A stretch of DNA of 64,000 nucleotides from Clavibacter nebraskensis NCPPB 2581 (GCF_000355695.1 NC_020891.1:1116001-1180000); one strand, 5' to 3'; counted from the first letter of the stretch, positions 16,212 to 24,054 are shown. Numbers and translations: made by a program. Notes: a model not told the origin generated them from the sequence alone.

Positions 16212-17051
16212 TCAGCGGCCGGCGAAGTCCGCGGGACGGCGCTCGGCGGCCGCGCGCATGCCGCGTGCCGCGTCCTCGGATCCCGCGAGCCGCACGAGCT
16301 CGGCGGGGAGCGCTGCGGCCGCGGCCCCGTGCCCGTCGCGGACGGCGGCGCGGGCATTGCGGAGGGTCGCCTGCACGGCAAGCGGGGCCTGCGCGGCGAT
16401 GCGCTCGGCGATCCCGATCGCCGCCTGCAGCTGCTCGCCGTCGGGCACCACGAGTTGCACGATGCGCATCCGCCTGGCCTCCTCCGCGTCGAACGGGTCG
16501 CCTGTGAGGATCCAGCGCATGGCGTCGCCCCAGCCCGCGACCGCCGGGAAGCGGAGGGTCGCGCCGCCGAACGGCAGGATCCCGCGCGCGACCTCGATCT
16601 GCCCGAACCGCGTGCCGGCGGCCGCCACCACGACGTCGCTCGCGAGGGCCAGCTCGATGCCGAGGGTGAGGCACGTGCCCTGCACCGCGAGCACCACGGG
16701 CTTGCCGACGCCCGCATCCGCCATCCGCCACGGGTCGACGCCGTCGTCCGGCACGCTGTCGAGCCCGCCGCCGGGGCCCTGCCCGATGTGCGGGGCCACG
16801 TCCGCGAGGTCGAGCCCGCCGGTGAAGTGGTCGCCGATCGCGTGCACGACGCCGACGCGCAGCTCCGCGTCCCGGTCGAGCAGGCCGTAGGCGCTCGCGA
16901 GCTCGCGGAGCATCCGCATGTCGGCGGCGTTGCGCTTGGCGGGCCGGTCGAGGCCGATGAGCAGCAGGTGACCGCGCCGCTCGACGCGCACCCGGGGCGC
17001 GTCGTCGGCCGGGGGCTCGGCGGGGGATGCGGTGCGGGCGTCGTCGCTCAC
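16212..17051 (-). CDS. Enoyl-CoA hydratase/isomerase family protein
   Basis: A 279-residue crotonase-fold protein. The oxyanion-hole strand with HFTGGLDLADV and the LGIELALASDVVVAA segment followed by GQIEVARGILPFGG match the family, with an acidic residue at the usual second catalytic position. It could hydrate enoyl-CoA or act on another acyl-CoA; no beta-oxidation genes are adjacent. The GTG start is preceded by AAGGAGACC, a good Shine-Dalgarno sequence, so this transcript has a leader. Confidence 0.85.
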   Translation of the reverse strand: MSDDARTASPAEPPADDAPRVRVERRGHLLLIGLDRPAKRNAADMRMLRELASAYGLLDRDAELRVGVVHAIGDHFTGGLDLADVAPHIGQGPGGGLDSVPDDGVDPWRMADAGVGKPVVLAVQGTCLTLGIELALASDVVVAAAGTRFGQIEVARGILPFGGATLRFPAVAGWGDAMRWILTGDPFDAEEARRMRIVQLVVPDGEQLQAAIGIAERIAAQAPLAVQATLRNARAAVRDGHGAAAAALPAELVRLAGSEDAARGMRAAAERRPADFAGR

Positions 17052-17119
17052 GGCGGTCTCCTTCGATCGTCCGCCCCAGCCTCGCAGGGCCGGGCGCGCG
17101 GCGCGACCACCCGGTCGGG

Positions 17120-17962
17120 TCACACGGGCCCGGTCAGCGCCCCGATGATCCGCAGGATGGTGCCCATGTCCTCCACGGCCGCCGCGGGGGAGGAGGGCGC
17201 GAACTCGGTGATCCCCGCGCCCGCGAGCTCGAACGACCGGCGCAGCGCCTTGATCGACTCGGTCACGACCTGCACGTCGAGCCCGAACGGCTCGGGGTAT
17301 CCCACGCCGGACATGGCACCGGGGTCGAGCACGTCGAGGTCGACGTGGATGTAGACGCGCTCGGCGCCGGTCGCGGCCACCGCGGCGACGAGCGCCTCGG
17401 GCCCCACGGCGTCGGCGCCGAGGAGCGCGATCCCGCGCGACTCGACGAGGTCGGACTCGGTGTCGTCCAGCGCGCGCACGCCGGCGAGCACGACGCGGTC
17501 GGGCGTGACGGTGCCCGCGGCGAGATCCAGCCCGTCGACGCCCTCGCCGATGACGGCGCGCAGCACCATGCCGTGGAAGGCGCCGCTCGGGGAGGAGGCG
17601 GGGGAGTTGAGGTCGGCGTGGGCGTCGAGCCACACGACCGCGAGGCCGGGATGCGCGGCGGCCGCGTGCCCGATGGACGCGATCTCCACGCCGCAGTCGC
17701 CGCCGACGGTGACGACGGGGGACGCGCCGGACGCCGTCGCCGCCTCGAGCGCCGCCTCCTGGCGGGTGCGCACCGCGAGCAGCGACGCGTAGCGGAGCAC
17801 GCCGGTGCCGAGCGACTCGCCCGCCTCGACGGGCACGTCGACGACGTGCGTGGCGGACGCGGGCAGGTCGCCGCGGATGGCCTCGGCGCCGTCCGCGAGC
17901 CTCATGGCGCGGGACGAGCCCGAGCCCTGCCATTGGGGGACGACGACGAAGGAGGCGGGCAC
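17120..17962 (-). CDS. Arginase/ureohydrolase family protein
   Basis: A 280-residue ureohydrolase-fold protein. Two manganese-binding motifs are canonical, DAHAD (113-117) and HVDLDVLDP (206-214), but the first, normally GGDHS, reads GGDCG (87-90), so the His ligand is Cys. Such GGDC proteins are frequent among actinobacteria and may bind one metal or prefer another substrate than arginine or agmatine. No arginine-catabolic genes are adjacent. The GTG start has a GATACT hexamer five bases upstream, so it may be leaderless. A hairpin separates it from the upstream reductase gene. Confidence 0.8.
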   Translation of the reverse strand: MPASFVVVPQWQGSGSSRAMRLADGAEAIRGDLPASATHVVDVPVEAGESLGTGVLRYASLLAVRTRQEAALEAATASGASPVVTVGGDCGVEIASIGHAAAAHPGLAVVWLDAHADLNSPASSPSGAFHGMVLRAVIGEGVDGLDLAAGTVTPDRVVLAGVRALDDTESDLVESRGIALLGADAVGPEALVAAVAATGAERVYIHVDLDVLDPGAMSGVGYPEPFGLDVQVVTESIKALRRSFELAGAGITEFAPSSPAAAVEDMGTILRIIGALTGPV

Positions 17963-17993
17963 ACCCCAGTATCGCCTGGCAGGGCGGACATGG

Positions 17994-18035
17994 CGATGCC
18001 CGCCGTCTCCGCGGGAGCGGGGAGGGCGGGCATCG
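17994..18035 (-). terminator. Terminator hairpin after the NADP-binding reductase gene
   Basis: Arms of eleven bases, CGATGCCCGCC (17994-18004) and GGCGGGCATCG (18025-18035), pair perfectly around a 20-base loop that itself can form CTCC/GGAG. It follows the stop of the minus-strand reductase gene. Confidence 0.65.
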
Positions 18036-18052
18036 GCCGGGGAGGGCGACGG

Positions 18053-18700
18053 CTACATGTCGCGGTAGCGCTTCGCCTCGGCGAGCGCGGTGCGCAGGCC
18101 CGCGGCGTCGAGCTTCGGGCCGTAGCCGGGGGTGTCGCGCTGGATGCGCCAGCCCTCCGCGAGGGGTCCCGCGTCGACCGTGTCGTAGCCGAAGGAGTCG
18201 AGGATCGAGGTGACGGTCGCCTTGGCGTCGGCGTCGTCGCCCGCGATCACGAGGGCGCGGCGGTCGGGCGTGCCGGCGGGCGTGGCGTGCTCGGTGAGGT
18301 CGGCCGCGTAGATGTGGTTGAACGCCTTGACGACCTTCGACTCGGGCAGGTGCCGCTGCAGCATCTCCGCGGTCGTCGTGGTCTCGTCGTCGAGCTCGGC
18401 GATGTGGCCGTCGCGCTCCGGGTAGTAGTTGTCGGTGTCGATCACGATCTTGCCCGCGAGGGGCGCGACGGGGACGCTGCCGATGTCCTTCAGCGGGATG
18501 GTGACGACGACGATCTCGCCGGCCTCGGCGACCTCCTGGACGGTGGCGGCGCGCGCGTGCTCGCCGAGCTCGTCGATCAGGTCGGTGAGGGTCTCCGGGC
18601 CGCGCGAGTTCGCGATGACGACGTCGTGGCCGGTGGAGGTGAAGAGGCGGGCGAGCTGGCTGCCGATGAGTCCGGCGCCGATGATTCCGATGTTGGTCAT
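18053..18700 (-). CDS. NADP-binding reductase, F420-NADP oxidoreductase-like
   Basis: A 215-residue single-domain Rossmann protein with GAGLIG at 8-13 and NSRGPETL after the second strand, typical of the F420-dependent NADP reductase / NADPH-binding family (PF03807-like). The hydride-transfer partner is not evident: the family also includes proteins that do not use F420. The ATG at 18700 follows AGGGGAAC-type purine-rich sequence only weakly (TCCCC on the plus strand), so it may have a short leader. It is monocistronic, with hairpins on both sides. Confidence 0.75.
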   Translation of the reverse strand: MTNIGIIGAGLIGSQLARLFTSTGHDVVIANSRGPETLTDLIDELGEHARAATVQEVAEAGEIVVVTIPLKDIGSVPVAPLAGKIVIDTDNYYPERDGHIAELDDETTTTAEMLQRHLPESKVVKAFNHIYAADLTEHATPAGTPDRRALVIAGDDADAKATVTSILDSFGYDTVDAGPLAEGWRIQRDTPGYGPKLDAAGLRTALAEAKRYRDM

Positions 18701-18761
18701 GTCGAGGGGAACCGGATCCGCGGGGGCGGAATTCCCCGGATGACGACGCCGGGACGACGAC

Positions 18762-18787
18762 GGGCGCCGCCCCGGAGGACGGCGCCC
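18762..18787 (-). terminator. Terminator hairpin after pspA
   Basis: Arms GGGCGCCG (18762-18769) and CGGCGCCC (18780-18787) pair fully, 18 bases after the pspA stop on the minus strand. Confidence 0.6.
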
Positions 18788-18804
18788 ACGCATCGTGCGG
18801 TCGA

Positions 18805-19548
18805 CTACTCGCCGGACGTGACCTGCTTCGGCGCGGATCCGCCGGACTTGAGCGCGGCGAGGCGCGCCTCGACCTCGGTCAGCTCGCCGAGGTCCTCGAG
18901 CTCCTCGAACTGCGCGTCGAGACTGGAGGCCTGCAGCTCCTCGGCGCCTCGGACGCGGGCCTCCTCGCGGCGGATCTTCTGCTCGAAGCGGCTGACCTCG
19001 CTGGTGGGATCCATGATGTCGATGCTCTTCATGGCGTCCTGCACCTGCGACTGCGCCTGCACGGTCTTCTGGCGGGCGTTGAGCTCGTCGCGCTTCGACG
19101 ACAGCTGCTGGAGCTTGCCGCGCATCGTGTCGAGGCCCTGCTTGAGCTTCTCGACGACCTCGGTCTGCGACGCGATGGTCGGCTCCGCGCCCTTCGCCTC
19201 GCTCTCCGACTGCATCTGGCGCTGCAGCGCGACGCGGGCGAGCGCGTCGAACTTGTCGGCGTTCGGGGTGTTGCCGGCGTTGCGGTACTCGTCCGCCTTC
19301 TGGCTGGCGGCGAGGGCCTTGCGACCCCAGTCCTGCGCCGCCTGGACGTCCTCGCGGTGGTCATCCTCGATCATGCGCAGGTTGCCGATGGTCTGGGCGA
19401 CGGCGCTCTCGGCCTCTCTGATGCTCTCCGTGTAGTCGCGGACCATCTGGTCCAGCATGAGCTGCGGATCCTCGGCCTGGTCGATGAGGTTGATGATGTT
19501 GGCCTTCGCGAGCTGGGCGATGCGGCCGAGGATGGACTGCTTGGACAT
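18805..19548 (-). CDS. pspA: Phage shock protein A / IM30 family protein
   Basis: A 247-residue, almost wholly helical protein of the PspA/IM30/Vipp1 family, which polymerises on the inner membrane face under envelope stress. The N-terminal amphipathic helix (SILGRIAQLAKANIINLID), the characteristic DPQLMLDQMVRDY and the long coiled coil to about residue 215 are clear. The ATG at 19548 is chosen over one 16 codons upstream because AAGGAGCAGC precedes it at proper distance. The adjacent upstream gene on the same strand encodes a membrane TPM-domain protein, a known kind of Psp partner, so the two are probably one membrane-stress unit. Confidence 0.9.
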   Translation of the reverse strand: MSKQSILGRIAQLAKANIINLIDQAEDPQLMLDQMVRDYTESIREAESAVAQTIGNLRMIEDDHREDVQAAQDWGRKALAASQKADEYRNAGNTPNADKFDALARVALQRQMQSESEAKGAEPTIASQTEVVEKLKQGLDTMRGKLQQLSSKRDELNARQKTVQAQSQVQDAMKSIDIMDPTSEVSRFEQKIRREEARVRGAEELQASSLDAQFEELEDLGELTEVEARLAALKSGGSAPKQVTSGE

Positions 19549-19632
19549 GGGTGCTGCTCCTTCTCGTCTGGTGCTTCGTCGGAATGGGTTGATCATGGGT
19601 CGCTCTCGTTCTCGTCGTGCTGCTGGTCGTCG

Positions 19633-21672
19633 CTAGAAGTCGCCGCCGCCGAAGCCGCCGCCTCCGCCGAAGTCGCCCCCGCCGAAGCCTCCGCCGCCTC
19701 CGCCGCCGAAGCCGCCCCCGCTGAAGCCGCCTCCGCCGCCACCCCAGCCGCCGCCGCCGCTCAGGAGGCCGCCGATGATGCCGCCCATGATCGCGCCGCC
19801 GAAGGCGTCGCCGCCTCCGCCGCGGCCGCCCATCATGCCGCCGCCGTAGCCGCCGTATCCGCCGCCCTGGTCGAGGTCGCGCTGCGCGGCCTCGATGGCC
19901 TGCGCGGAGTACGAGGTCGCCGCCTGCGCCGCGGCCACGGCGCGCACCGGATCCCGCGGAGCGGCCTCGTGCGCGTCGTCGAGCGCCCGCTGGGCGTGCG
20001 CGAGACGCGTGCGCGCCTCCTCGCCGACGCCGCCGCGGCGGGTCGAGATGAAGTCGCGGGCCGTGGCCACCTGGCTCTCGGCGGTCGACAGCGCGCGCGG
20101 CAGGTAGCCGATCGCGTGCTGCACCTGCTCCTGCTGCTCCCGCACGGGCGCGAGCGCCTCGTCGAGCCGGGCCTCCGCCTCCTGCAGCAGCGTGACGCTC
20201 GTGAGCGGATCGGCCAGCCGGCCCTGCAGCGGCTTCGCGTCGGCGATGGCCTGCTCGGCCGCCTCCACGAGCCGGGTCAGCTCAGGCATGCGCCCGCCGC
20301 GCTGGGCGGCGCGGGCGTCCTGGATGTCGCTGCGGACGTCCGCGATCTCCTCCTGCACGCGCGTGGACGCGTGCTCGAGGTCGGAGGACACGCGGTCGAC
20401 GCCGTCGAGGAGCTTGCCGGCCTGGCCGACCGCCTGCTGCGCCGCCCGCACCTTCACCGCGATCTCGCCCGTGGACGCGCGGTCGCCCGCGCGGATCGCC
20501 TCGGCGGCCTCCTGGGCGGTGTCGGTCGCGAAGGAGAGGAGCGAGCGGGCCTGGTCGACGTTGCCCGTGACGGTCGTCATCGACGGGCCGGCGTAGCGGC
20601 GACCGAGGAGGTCCACCGCCTCCTGCGTCCGCTCGATGCGGGACTTCAGCGACTCCGCGTCGGTGACGATGGCGGCCAGCGTCTGCGGCGCGTTCTGCTC
20701 GAGCGCGCGCAGCTCCTCGAACGACGCGGCCTGCGCGTCGAGCTCGGCCCGCGCCTCCTCGCACAGGTCGACGATGCGCGCGGCCCACGCGCGGCGCTCC
20801 TCGTCGGTGTCCTCGATGGTGTCGTCGAGCTTCTGCTTCAGCGCGAACGCCTCGCGGACCTTGCCGCCCGCCGACGCGAGCACCTCCCTGTACGGGCCGA
20901 CCGCAGCGGATCCGAACTCCGCCTCCGCGAAGCCCACCTCCTGCTCGCTGGTCTCGAGCGCGTCGTCCAGCTGCACGAGCATGCTGCCGGCGCGCTGCTC
21001 GGCCGTCTTCATCTCCGCGAGGGCGGCCTGGCGCTTCGCGGCGACGGCCTTCCGCTTCTTCCGGCGGCCGAGGAGGGTCGTGACGACGGCGGCCAGGAGG
21101 ATCGCGCCGAGCACGTAGAGGAGGACGAGGCCGAAGTCGATGCCGGAGTCGTTGGCGGAGGAGGGGGTGGATCCCGTGCCGGTCTCGGCGACCGTGCCGG
21201 TCTGGGAGATGGACCGGAGGCCCTGGGCCGTGTCGATCGCCGCGCCGGACCAGTCGCCGTCGCTCAGGCGCGGCTTGACCACCTGGTCCGTGAGCTGCGT
21301 CCGCTGCGCCACGGACACGCTGTCCGGGACGCCGAGGGTGAACTGGCGTCCGTCGACGGCGACGGCGAGGATCGCGTCGGTCGACCCGAAGCCGTTGGCC
21401 TCCTTCGTCGCCTGCCCCCAGGCCGCCTGGTTCGCCGCTCCCGTGAACGTGTCGACGTACGCGACGTGGAGCGTGACCCCGGTCTGCTCCCGGAGCTGGT
21501 CGATCGCCTGCTGGATCTGCTGCTCCTGCGCGGACGTGACGGCGTCGACCGGGTCGAGGATCGAGGCCCCGCCGAAGCCCACCGGCTCCGTCGCCTGGGC
21601 GGACATCGGCACCATGGCGCCGGCCAGGCCGAGCGCGAGCGCGGCCCCGATCAATCTCGCGGACCGCGGCAT
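19633..21672 (-). CDS. Exported TPM-domain protein with coiled-coil and Gly-rich tail
   Basis: A 679-residue membrane protein. A signal peptide (1-27, AQA cleavage) precedes an extracytoplasmic TPM (TLP18.3/Psb32/MOLO-1) domain (about 38-155), a transmembrane helix (181-202) followed by a basic RRKKRK stop-transfer, a long cytoplasmic coiled-coil region (about 205-590) and a Gly/Phe-rich tail (about 595-679) of GGG and FGGG units. GGAGGAG lies five bases before the ATG at 21672, which decides that start. It is followed by pspA, 84 bases downstream. The arrangement suggests an outside sensor coupled to PspA inside; that role is inference. Confidence 0.85.
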   Translation of the reverse strand: MPRSARLIGAALALGLAGAMVPMSAQATEPVGFGGASILDPVDAVTSAQEQQIQQAIDQLREQTGVTLHVAYVDTFTGAANQAAWGQATKEANGFGSTDAILAVAVDGRQFTLGVPDSVSVAQRTQLTDQVVKPRLSDGDWSGAAIDTAQGLRSISQTGTVAETGTGSTPSSANDSGIDFGLVLLYVLGAILLAAVVTTLLGRRKKRKAVAAKRQAALAEMKTAEQRAGSMLVQLDDALETSEQEVGFAEAEFGSAAVGPYREVLASAGGKVREAFALKQKLDDTIEDTDEERRAWAARIVDLCEEARAELDAQAASFEELRALEQNAPQTLAAIVTDAESLKSRIERTQEAVDLLGRRYAGPSMTTVTGNVDQARSLLSFATDTAQEAAEAIRAGDRASTGEIAVKVRAAQQAVGQAGKLLDGVDRVSSDLEHASTRVQEEIADVRSDIQDARAAQRGGRMPELTRLVEAAEQAIADAKPLQGRLADPLTSVTLLQEAEARLDEALAPVREQQEQVQHAIGYLPRALSTAESQVATARDFISTRRGGVGEEARTRLAHAQRALDDAHEAAPRDPVRAVAAAQAATSYSAQAIEAAQRDLDQGGGYGGYGGGMMGGRGGGGDAFGGAIMGGIIGGLLSGGGGWGGGGGGFSGGGFGGGGGGGFGGGDFGGGGGFGGGDF
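19636..19870 (-). repeat. Gly-codon-rich repeats encoding the TPM protein tail
   Basis: Imperfect repeats of GGC/GGA-rich units encode the FGGG and GYGG runs at the end of the TPM protein. The tract is low-complexity DNA where slippage could change tail length in frame. Confidence 0.6.
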
Positions 21673-21751
21673 GCGACTCCTCCGTCGTCTCAAGTTCGTG
21701 CTCCATCCAGGCTAGTGGCGCGGGTGCGTGCGGTGGCCGTGAGGATGATGG

Positions 21752-21787
21752 CCACGCGGTCCACGCGGCCCACGCGGGTCACGCGAT
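21752..21787. repeat. Nine-base tandem repeat
   Basis: CCACGCGGT, CCACGCGGC, CCACGCGGG and a diverged fourth unit follow one another. The array covers the stop codon of the RNA-ligase-like gene. Confidence 0.6.
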
Positions 21788-22336
21788 CTCCGTGGTCGTG
21801 CGGTCGCGCGGATCCCAGCGGCGGAGGCCCGCGGCTTGGGCGTCGAGCGGGTCGATGCGGCCGAGCGCCTCCACGGCGGCGCCGAGCTGCTCGGTCGTGA
21901 GCCGCAGGGCGACCGTGACGTGCGGCGTCCACGATCCGGGTCGCGTGTGCGGGACGACCTCGACGGGCGCGGCGTCCGCGTCCGCGTCGGCTGTCGCCTG
22001 GTCGACGGCCGCGTGGATCCGCACGTGGAGGTCGAGCAGCACCTGGTCCACCACCACCTGCCGCGCGAGCACGAGGCCCCGCGGTGGGACGCCGAACACC
22101 ACGAGCCCGCCGAGCCGGAGCGTGGGCAGGGGAGCGGTGGCGGCGAGGGCGCGGACGGCGTCGTCCGCGGACCCGCCGAGATCCGAGGCCGCCAGCAGCG
22201 TCACGTGCGGGCGGTTGGTCTCCCCGGCGTGGTCGGCGAGGCTCGGCAGGCCGGCGTCGGCGAGGGCGCGCCACGACGCGCGGATCGCGGCGTCGGATGC
22301 CGCGTCCAGCGTGAGCTCGAGGCTGCCGGCGCTCAG
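21779..22336 (-). CDS. 2'-5' RNA ligase / cyclic phosphodiesterase-like protein
   Basis: A 185-residue protein of the 2H phosphoesterase superfamily, with the two HxT motifs HVT at 44-46 (RPHVTLL) and HVT at 138-140 (TPHVTVAL). It is of typical length only if translation starts at the CTG at 22336, since no ATG, GTG or TTG lies in frame near the needed N-terminus. That CTG overlaps the stop of the upstream antitoxin-like gene as CTGA, the same geometry as the ATGA and GTGA overlaps elsewhere, so coupled reinitiation is plausible. An internal ADADADA run (115-121) comes from a short repeat. The natural substrate is unknown. Confidence 0.8.
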   Translation of the reverse strand: MSAGSLELTLDAASDAAIRASWRALADAGLPSLADHAGETNRPHVTLLAASDLGGSADDAVRALAATAPLPTLRLGGLVVFGVPPRGLVLARQVVVDQVLLDLHVRIHAAVDQATADADADAAPVEVVPHTRPGSWTPHVTVALRLTTEQLGAAVEALGRIDPLDAQAAGLRRWDPRDRTTTEIA

Positions 22337-22575
22337 CGGCGGGGCGGTGTCGCGGGCGGGGTCGGACCCTGGCCGCCGCGGCCGCCGTCGGGGCCGAGCT
22401 TGCGCAGCTGGTCGTCGGCGGCCTGGCGCGCCTTTTGGATCTTGTCGGCGTGCTTGCTGCCGGTGGCCTTGTCGGCGATGCCGGACACCTTGTCGATGGC
22501 GGTGCGGCCGACGTCCTGGCCCTTGGACGTGCGCAGGAAGCCGGCGGCGGCGGCGGCGATGCGGGACAGCTTCAC
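22333..22575 (-). CDS. MT0933-like antitoxin family protein
   Basis: An 80-residue basic protein resembling the Rv0909/MT0933-type antitoxins: a hydrophobic N-terminus (LSRIAAAAAGFL), then GRTAIDKVSGIADKATGSKH and a Gln/Lys-rich end with a Pro/Gly tail. The expected partner toxin (Rv0910-like START-domain protein) is not adjacent; instead a 2H phosphoesterase gene is translationally coupled to it. So it may be a solitary family member with another role. The GTG start follows AGAGGAGACC, a good Shine-Dalgarno sequence. Confidence 0.6.
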   Translation of the reverse strand: MKLSRIAAAAAGFLRTSKGQDVGRTAIDKVSGIADKATGSKHADKIQKARQAADDQLRKLGPDGGRGGQGPTPPATPPRR

Positions 22576-22751
22576 GGGTGGTCTCCTCTGGAGGGGATCG
22601 GGTGGGCCGCCGGGCCCGGGCGGCGCGGCGGTCGTCCTTCGTCCATCCTGGCGTGCTGCGCCTGTGCTGGAGCACTGAGTCTCCCCGGCAGAGGGAATGC
22701 GTCGGTGCTCCCGGCCCGTGGCGTCGGCACGGCGGGCCTCGTCGCCGGTGC

Positions 22752-22757
22752 TACCCT
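22752..22757 (+). promoter_or_regulatory. -10 element of the tRNA-Arg gene
   Basis: TACCCT lies 24 bases before the mature tRNA 5' end, leaving a short 5' leader for RNase P. Confidence 0.4.
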
Positions 22758-22781
22758 GGATCCGCGCTCGCGCGCACCCTG

Positions 22782-22853
22782 GCCCCCATAGCTCAGGGGA
22801 TAGAGCACTGCCCTCCGGAGGCAGGGGCGGAGGTTCGAATCCTCCTGGGGGCA
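22782..22853 (+). tRNA. tRNA-Arg(CCG)
   Basis: A full cloverleaf: acceptor arms GCCCCCA (22782-22788) and TGGGGGC (22846-22852) pair over seven bases with discriminator A; D arm GCTC/GAGC; anticodon stem CTGCC/GGCAG enclosing loop CTCCGGA with anticodon CCG; T stem GGAGG/CCTCC with loop TTCGAAT. It reads the common Arg codon CGG. The 3' CCA is not encoded. Confidence 0.96.
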
Positions 22854-22882
22854 CACCTTCCCATATCCCGTGTTGGTGCGGT

Positions 22883-22916
22883 GAGAGGCCGGTCCCGTCA
22901 GCGGGGCCGGCCTCTC
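22883..22916 (+). terminator. Terminator hairpin after tRNA-Arg
   Basis: A 14-base stem, GAGAGGCCGGTCCC (22883-22896) with GGGGCCGGCCTCTC (22903-22916), holds a single T-G wobble and loop GTCAGC, 29 bases after the tRNA. Confidence 0.8.
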
Positions 22917-23074
22917 GTGCATCCGGGGACGCGCATGGACTCCTCGACGCCCGAGCGCGGCGGCGGGATCCGCCGGCTGGGCCGCTGCGACGGTGTCGCG
23001 CAGGGCTGCGTGGAGGGGGTCGCATCGCCTCGACGTGCGCTCGCGGAGCGGCAGGGGCGGAGGACGCGTGAACA

Positions 23075-23118
23075 CACGCGGCGGGAACCCGAGACGGGTC
23101 TCGGGTTCCCGCCGCGTG
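23075..23118. terminator. Perfect 20-bp hairpin, orphan terminator-like element
   Basis: Bases 23075-23094 and 23099-23118 are perfect reverse complements with a four-base CGGG loop. Key elements are a CGCGGCGGG outer arm and AACCCGAGA inner arm. It lies 160 bases beyond the tRNA terminator and 240 bases before the pdxH-like gene, so no adjacent gene explains it. Confidence 0.6.
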
Positions 23119-23346
23119 GTGCTGGGCCCAACTGGGGGAGCGGGCCTGAGGAACAACCTAGTGGAGCACGGGCGCGACGACCACGCGGACCGGTACTGGA
23201 AAAATCCAGTGGCAGCCCGACCAATCCGATTACCGCAGGAGGTCGAACGCGCGTCCCGCGTGCCGCATCATGCGACGACGCGCCACCGCTGGCGGGTCCG
23301 CCCTGCTCTCCTCCTCCGTGGACCGCGTGTCCGCGGCCGGTCGGCC

Positions 23347-23352
23347 TAGGCT
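23347..23352 (+). promoter_or_regulatory. -10 element, leaderless promoter
   Basis: TAGGCT is six bases before the ATG at 23359. Confidence 0.5.
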
Positions 23353-23358
23353 CGGCGC

Positions 23359-24054
23359 ATGGCAGACGACGACGACGACGACACCCCGGTCCGCGACCTC
23401 CTGAAGGGCGCGAAGCCGAAGCCCCACGACTTCCCCGAGGTCGACCCGGCGCACCTGCCCGAGGATCCGATCGACCTCGTCATCGACTGGATCCGCGACG
23501 CCGTCGCCCACGACGCCGCCGAGCCCAACGCGGTCGTCCTCGCCACGGCCGACGCCGACGGACGTCCGAGCGCGCGCACGCTGCTGCTCAAGGACGTGAC
23601 GCCCACGGTCGACGACGAGCCCGGAGCGCTCTGGTTCTCCTCGCTCGCCGACAGCCCCAAGGGGCGCGACCTCGAGGCCAACCCACGGGCGGCGCTCGTC
23701 GCGTACTGGCGGGAGCGCGGGCGCCAGATCCGCGCGACCGGTCCCGTCTTCCACGGCGAGCGCGAGGTGAGCCAGCGGGACTTCCTCTCGCGGCACCCGT
23801 CGTCCCGCGCCGAGGTCATCGCGGGCGACCAGAGCGAGCCGATGCCCGACGCCGCCGAGCGCGACACGCGGATCGCCCGGGCGCGGGAGGCCGTGGAAGC
23901 CGATCCGGAGCTCGTCGCCGAGTCGTGGCGCGCGTACGTGCTCCAGCCGACGGTCGTCGAGTTCTGGCAGGCGACCGAGGACCACGGGCAGCTGCGGATC
24001 ATGTACCGGTCGGGGCCGGACGGATCCTGGTCGCACACGCTCGTCTGGCCCTGA
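23359..24054 (+). CDS. Pyridoxamine 5'-phosphate oxidase family protein
   Basis: A 231-residue FMN-binding split-barrel protein. Residues 45-80 (NAVVLATADADGRPSARTLLLK) are the canonical PdxH FMN-binding strand pair, followed by NPRAALVAYW, the RQIRATGPV strand and VEFWQA near residue 198, close to the PdxH substrate region. PdxH oxidises pyridoxamine or pyridoxine 5'-phosphate to pyridoxal phosphate. The last PdxH motif, an Arg-x-x-Pro at the C-terminus, is not seen, and the acidic N-terminus is unusual, so a divergent oxidase or a related flavin reductase is possible. Confidence 0.8.
   Translation: MADDDDDDTPVRDLLKGAKPKPHDFPEVDPAHLPEDPIDLVIDWIRDAVAHDAAEPNAVVLATADADGRPSARTLLLKDVTPTVDDEPGALWFSSLADSPKGRDLEANPRAALVAYWRERGRQIRATGPVFHGEREVSQRDFLSRHPSSRAEVIAGDQSEPMPDAAERDTRIARAREAVEADPELVAESWRAYVLQPTVVEFWQATEDHGQLRIMYRSGPDGSWSHTLVWP

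Larger units (their letters stand above)
22917..23358. other. Intergenic stretch without a convincing gene
   Basis: No open frame here has the start context, codon pattern or protein character of the neighbouring genes. The stretch holds a perfect 20-base-pair hairpin (23075-23118) and a locally AT-richer patch (23193-23240) with a small inverted repeat, ACTGGA and TCCAGT around AAAA (23195-23210). It could encode a small RNA, but I see no promoter I would trust. Confidence 0.5.

Noticed and set aside
14796-17354. An 852-codon plus-strand frame across flavoprotein and hydratase genes
   Set aside because: It spans several true genes on the other strand, including their intergenic gap, with Arg/Gly/Val-rich nonsense composition.
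21752-21787. A CRISPR-like or regulatory repeat array
   Set aside because: Units are nine bases with no spacers, and the array runs into a coding 3' end, so it is a short tandem duplication.
19357-21900. An 847-codon plus-strand frame opposite pspA and the TPM gene
   Set aside because: Antisense artefact; it would read the TPM glycine-rich tail as Ala/Ser/Glu repeats.
22917-23074. A protein-coding gene after the tRNA
   Set aside because: The frames change amino-acid composition abruptly and cross the perfect hairpin; no start has a -10 hexamer or Shine-Dalgarno at proper distance.
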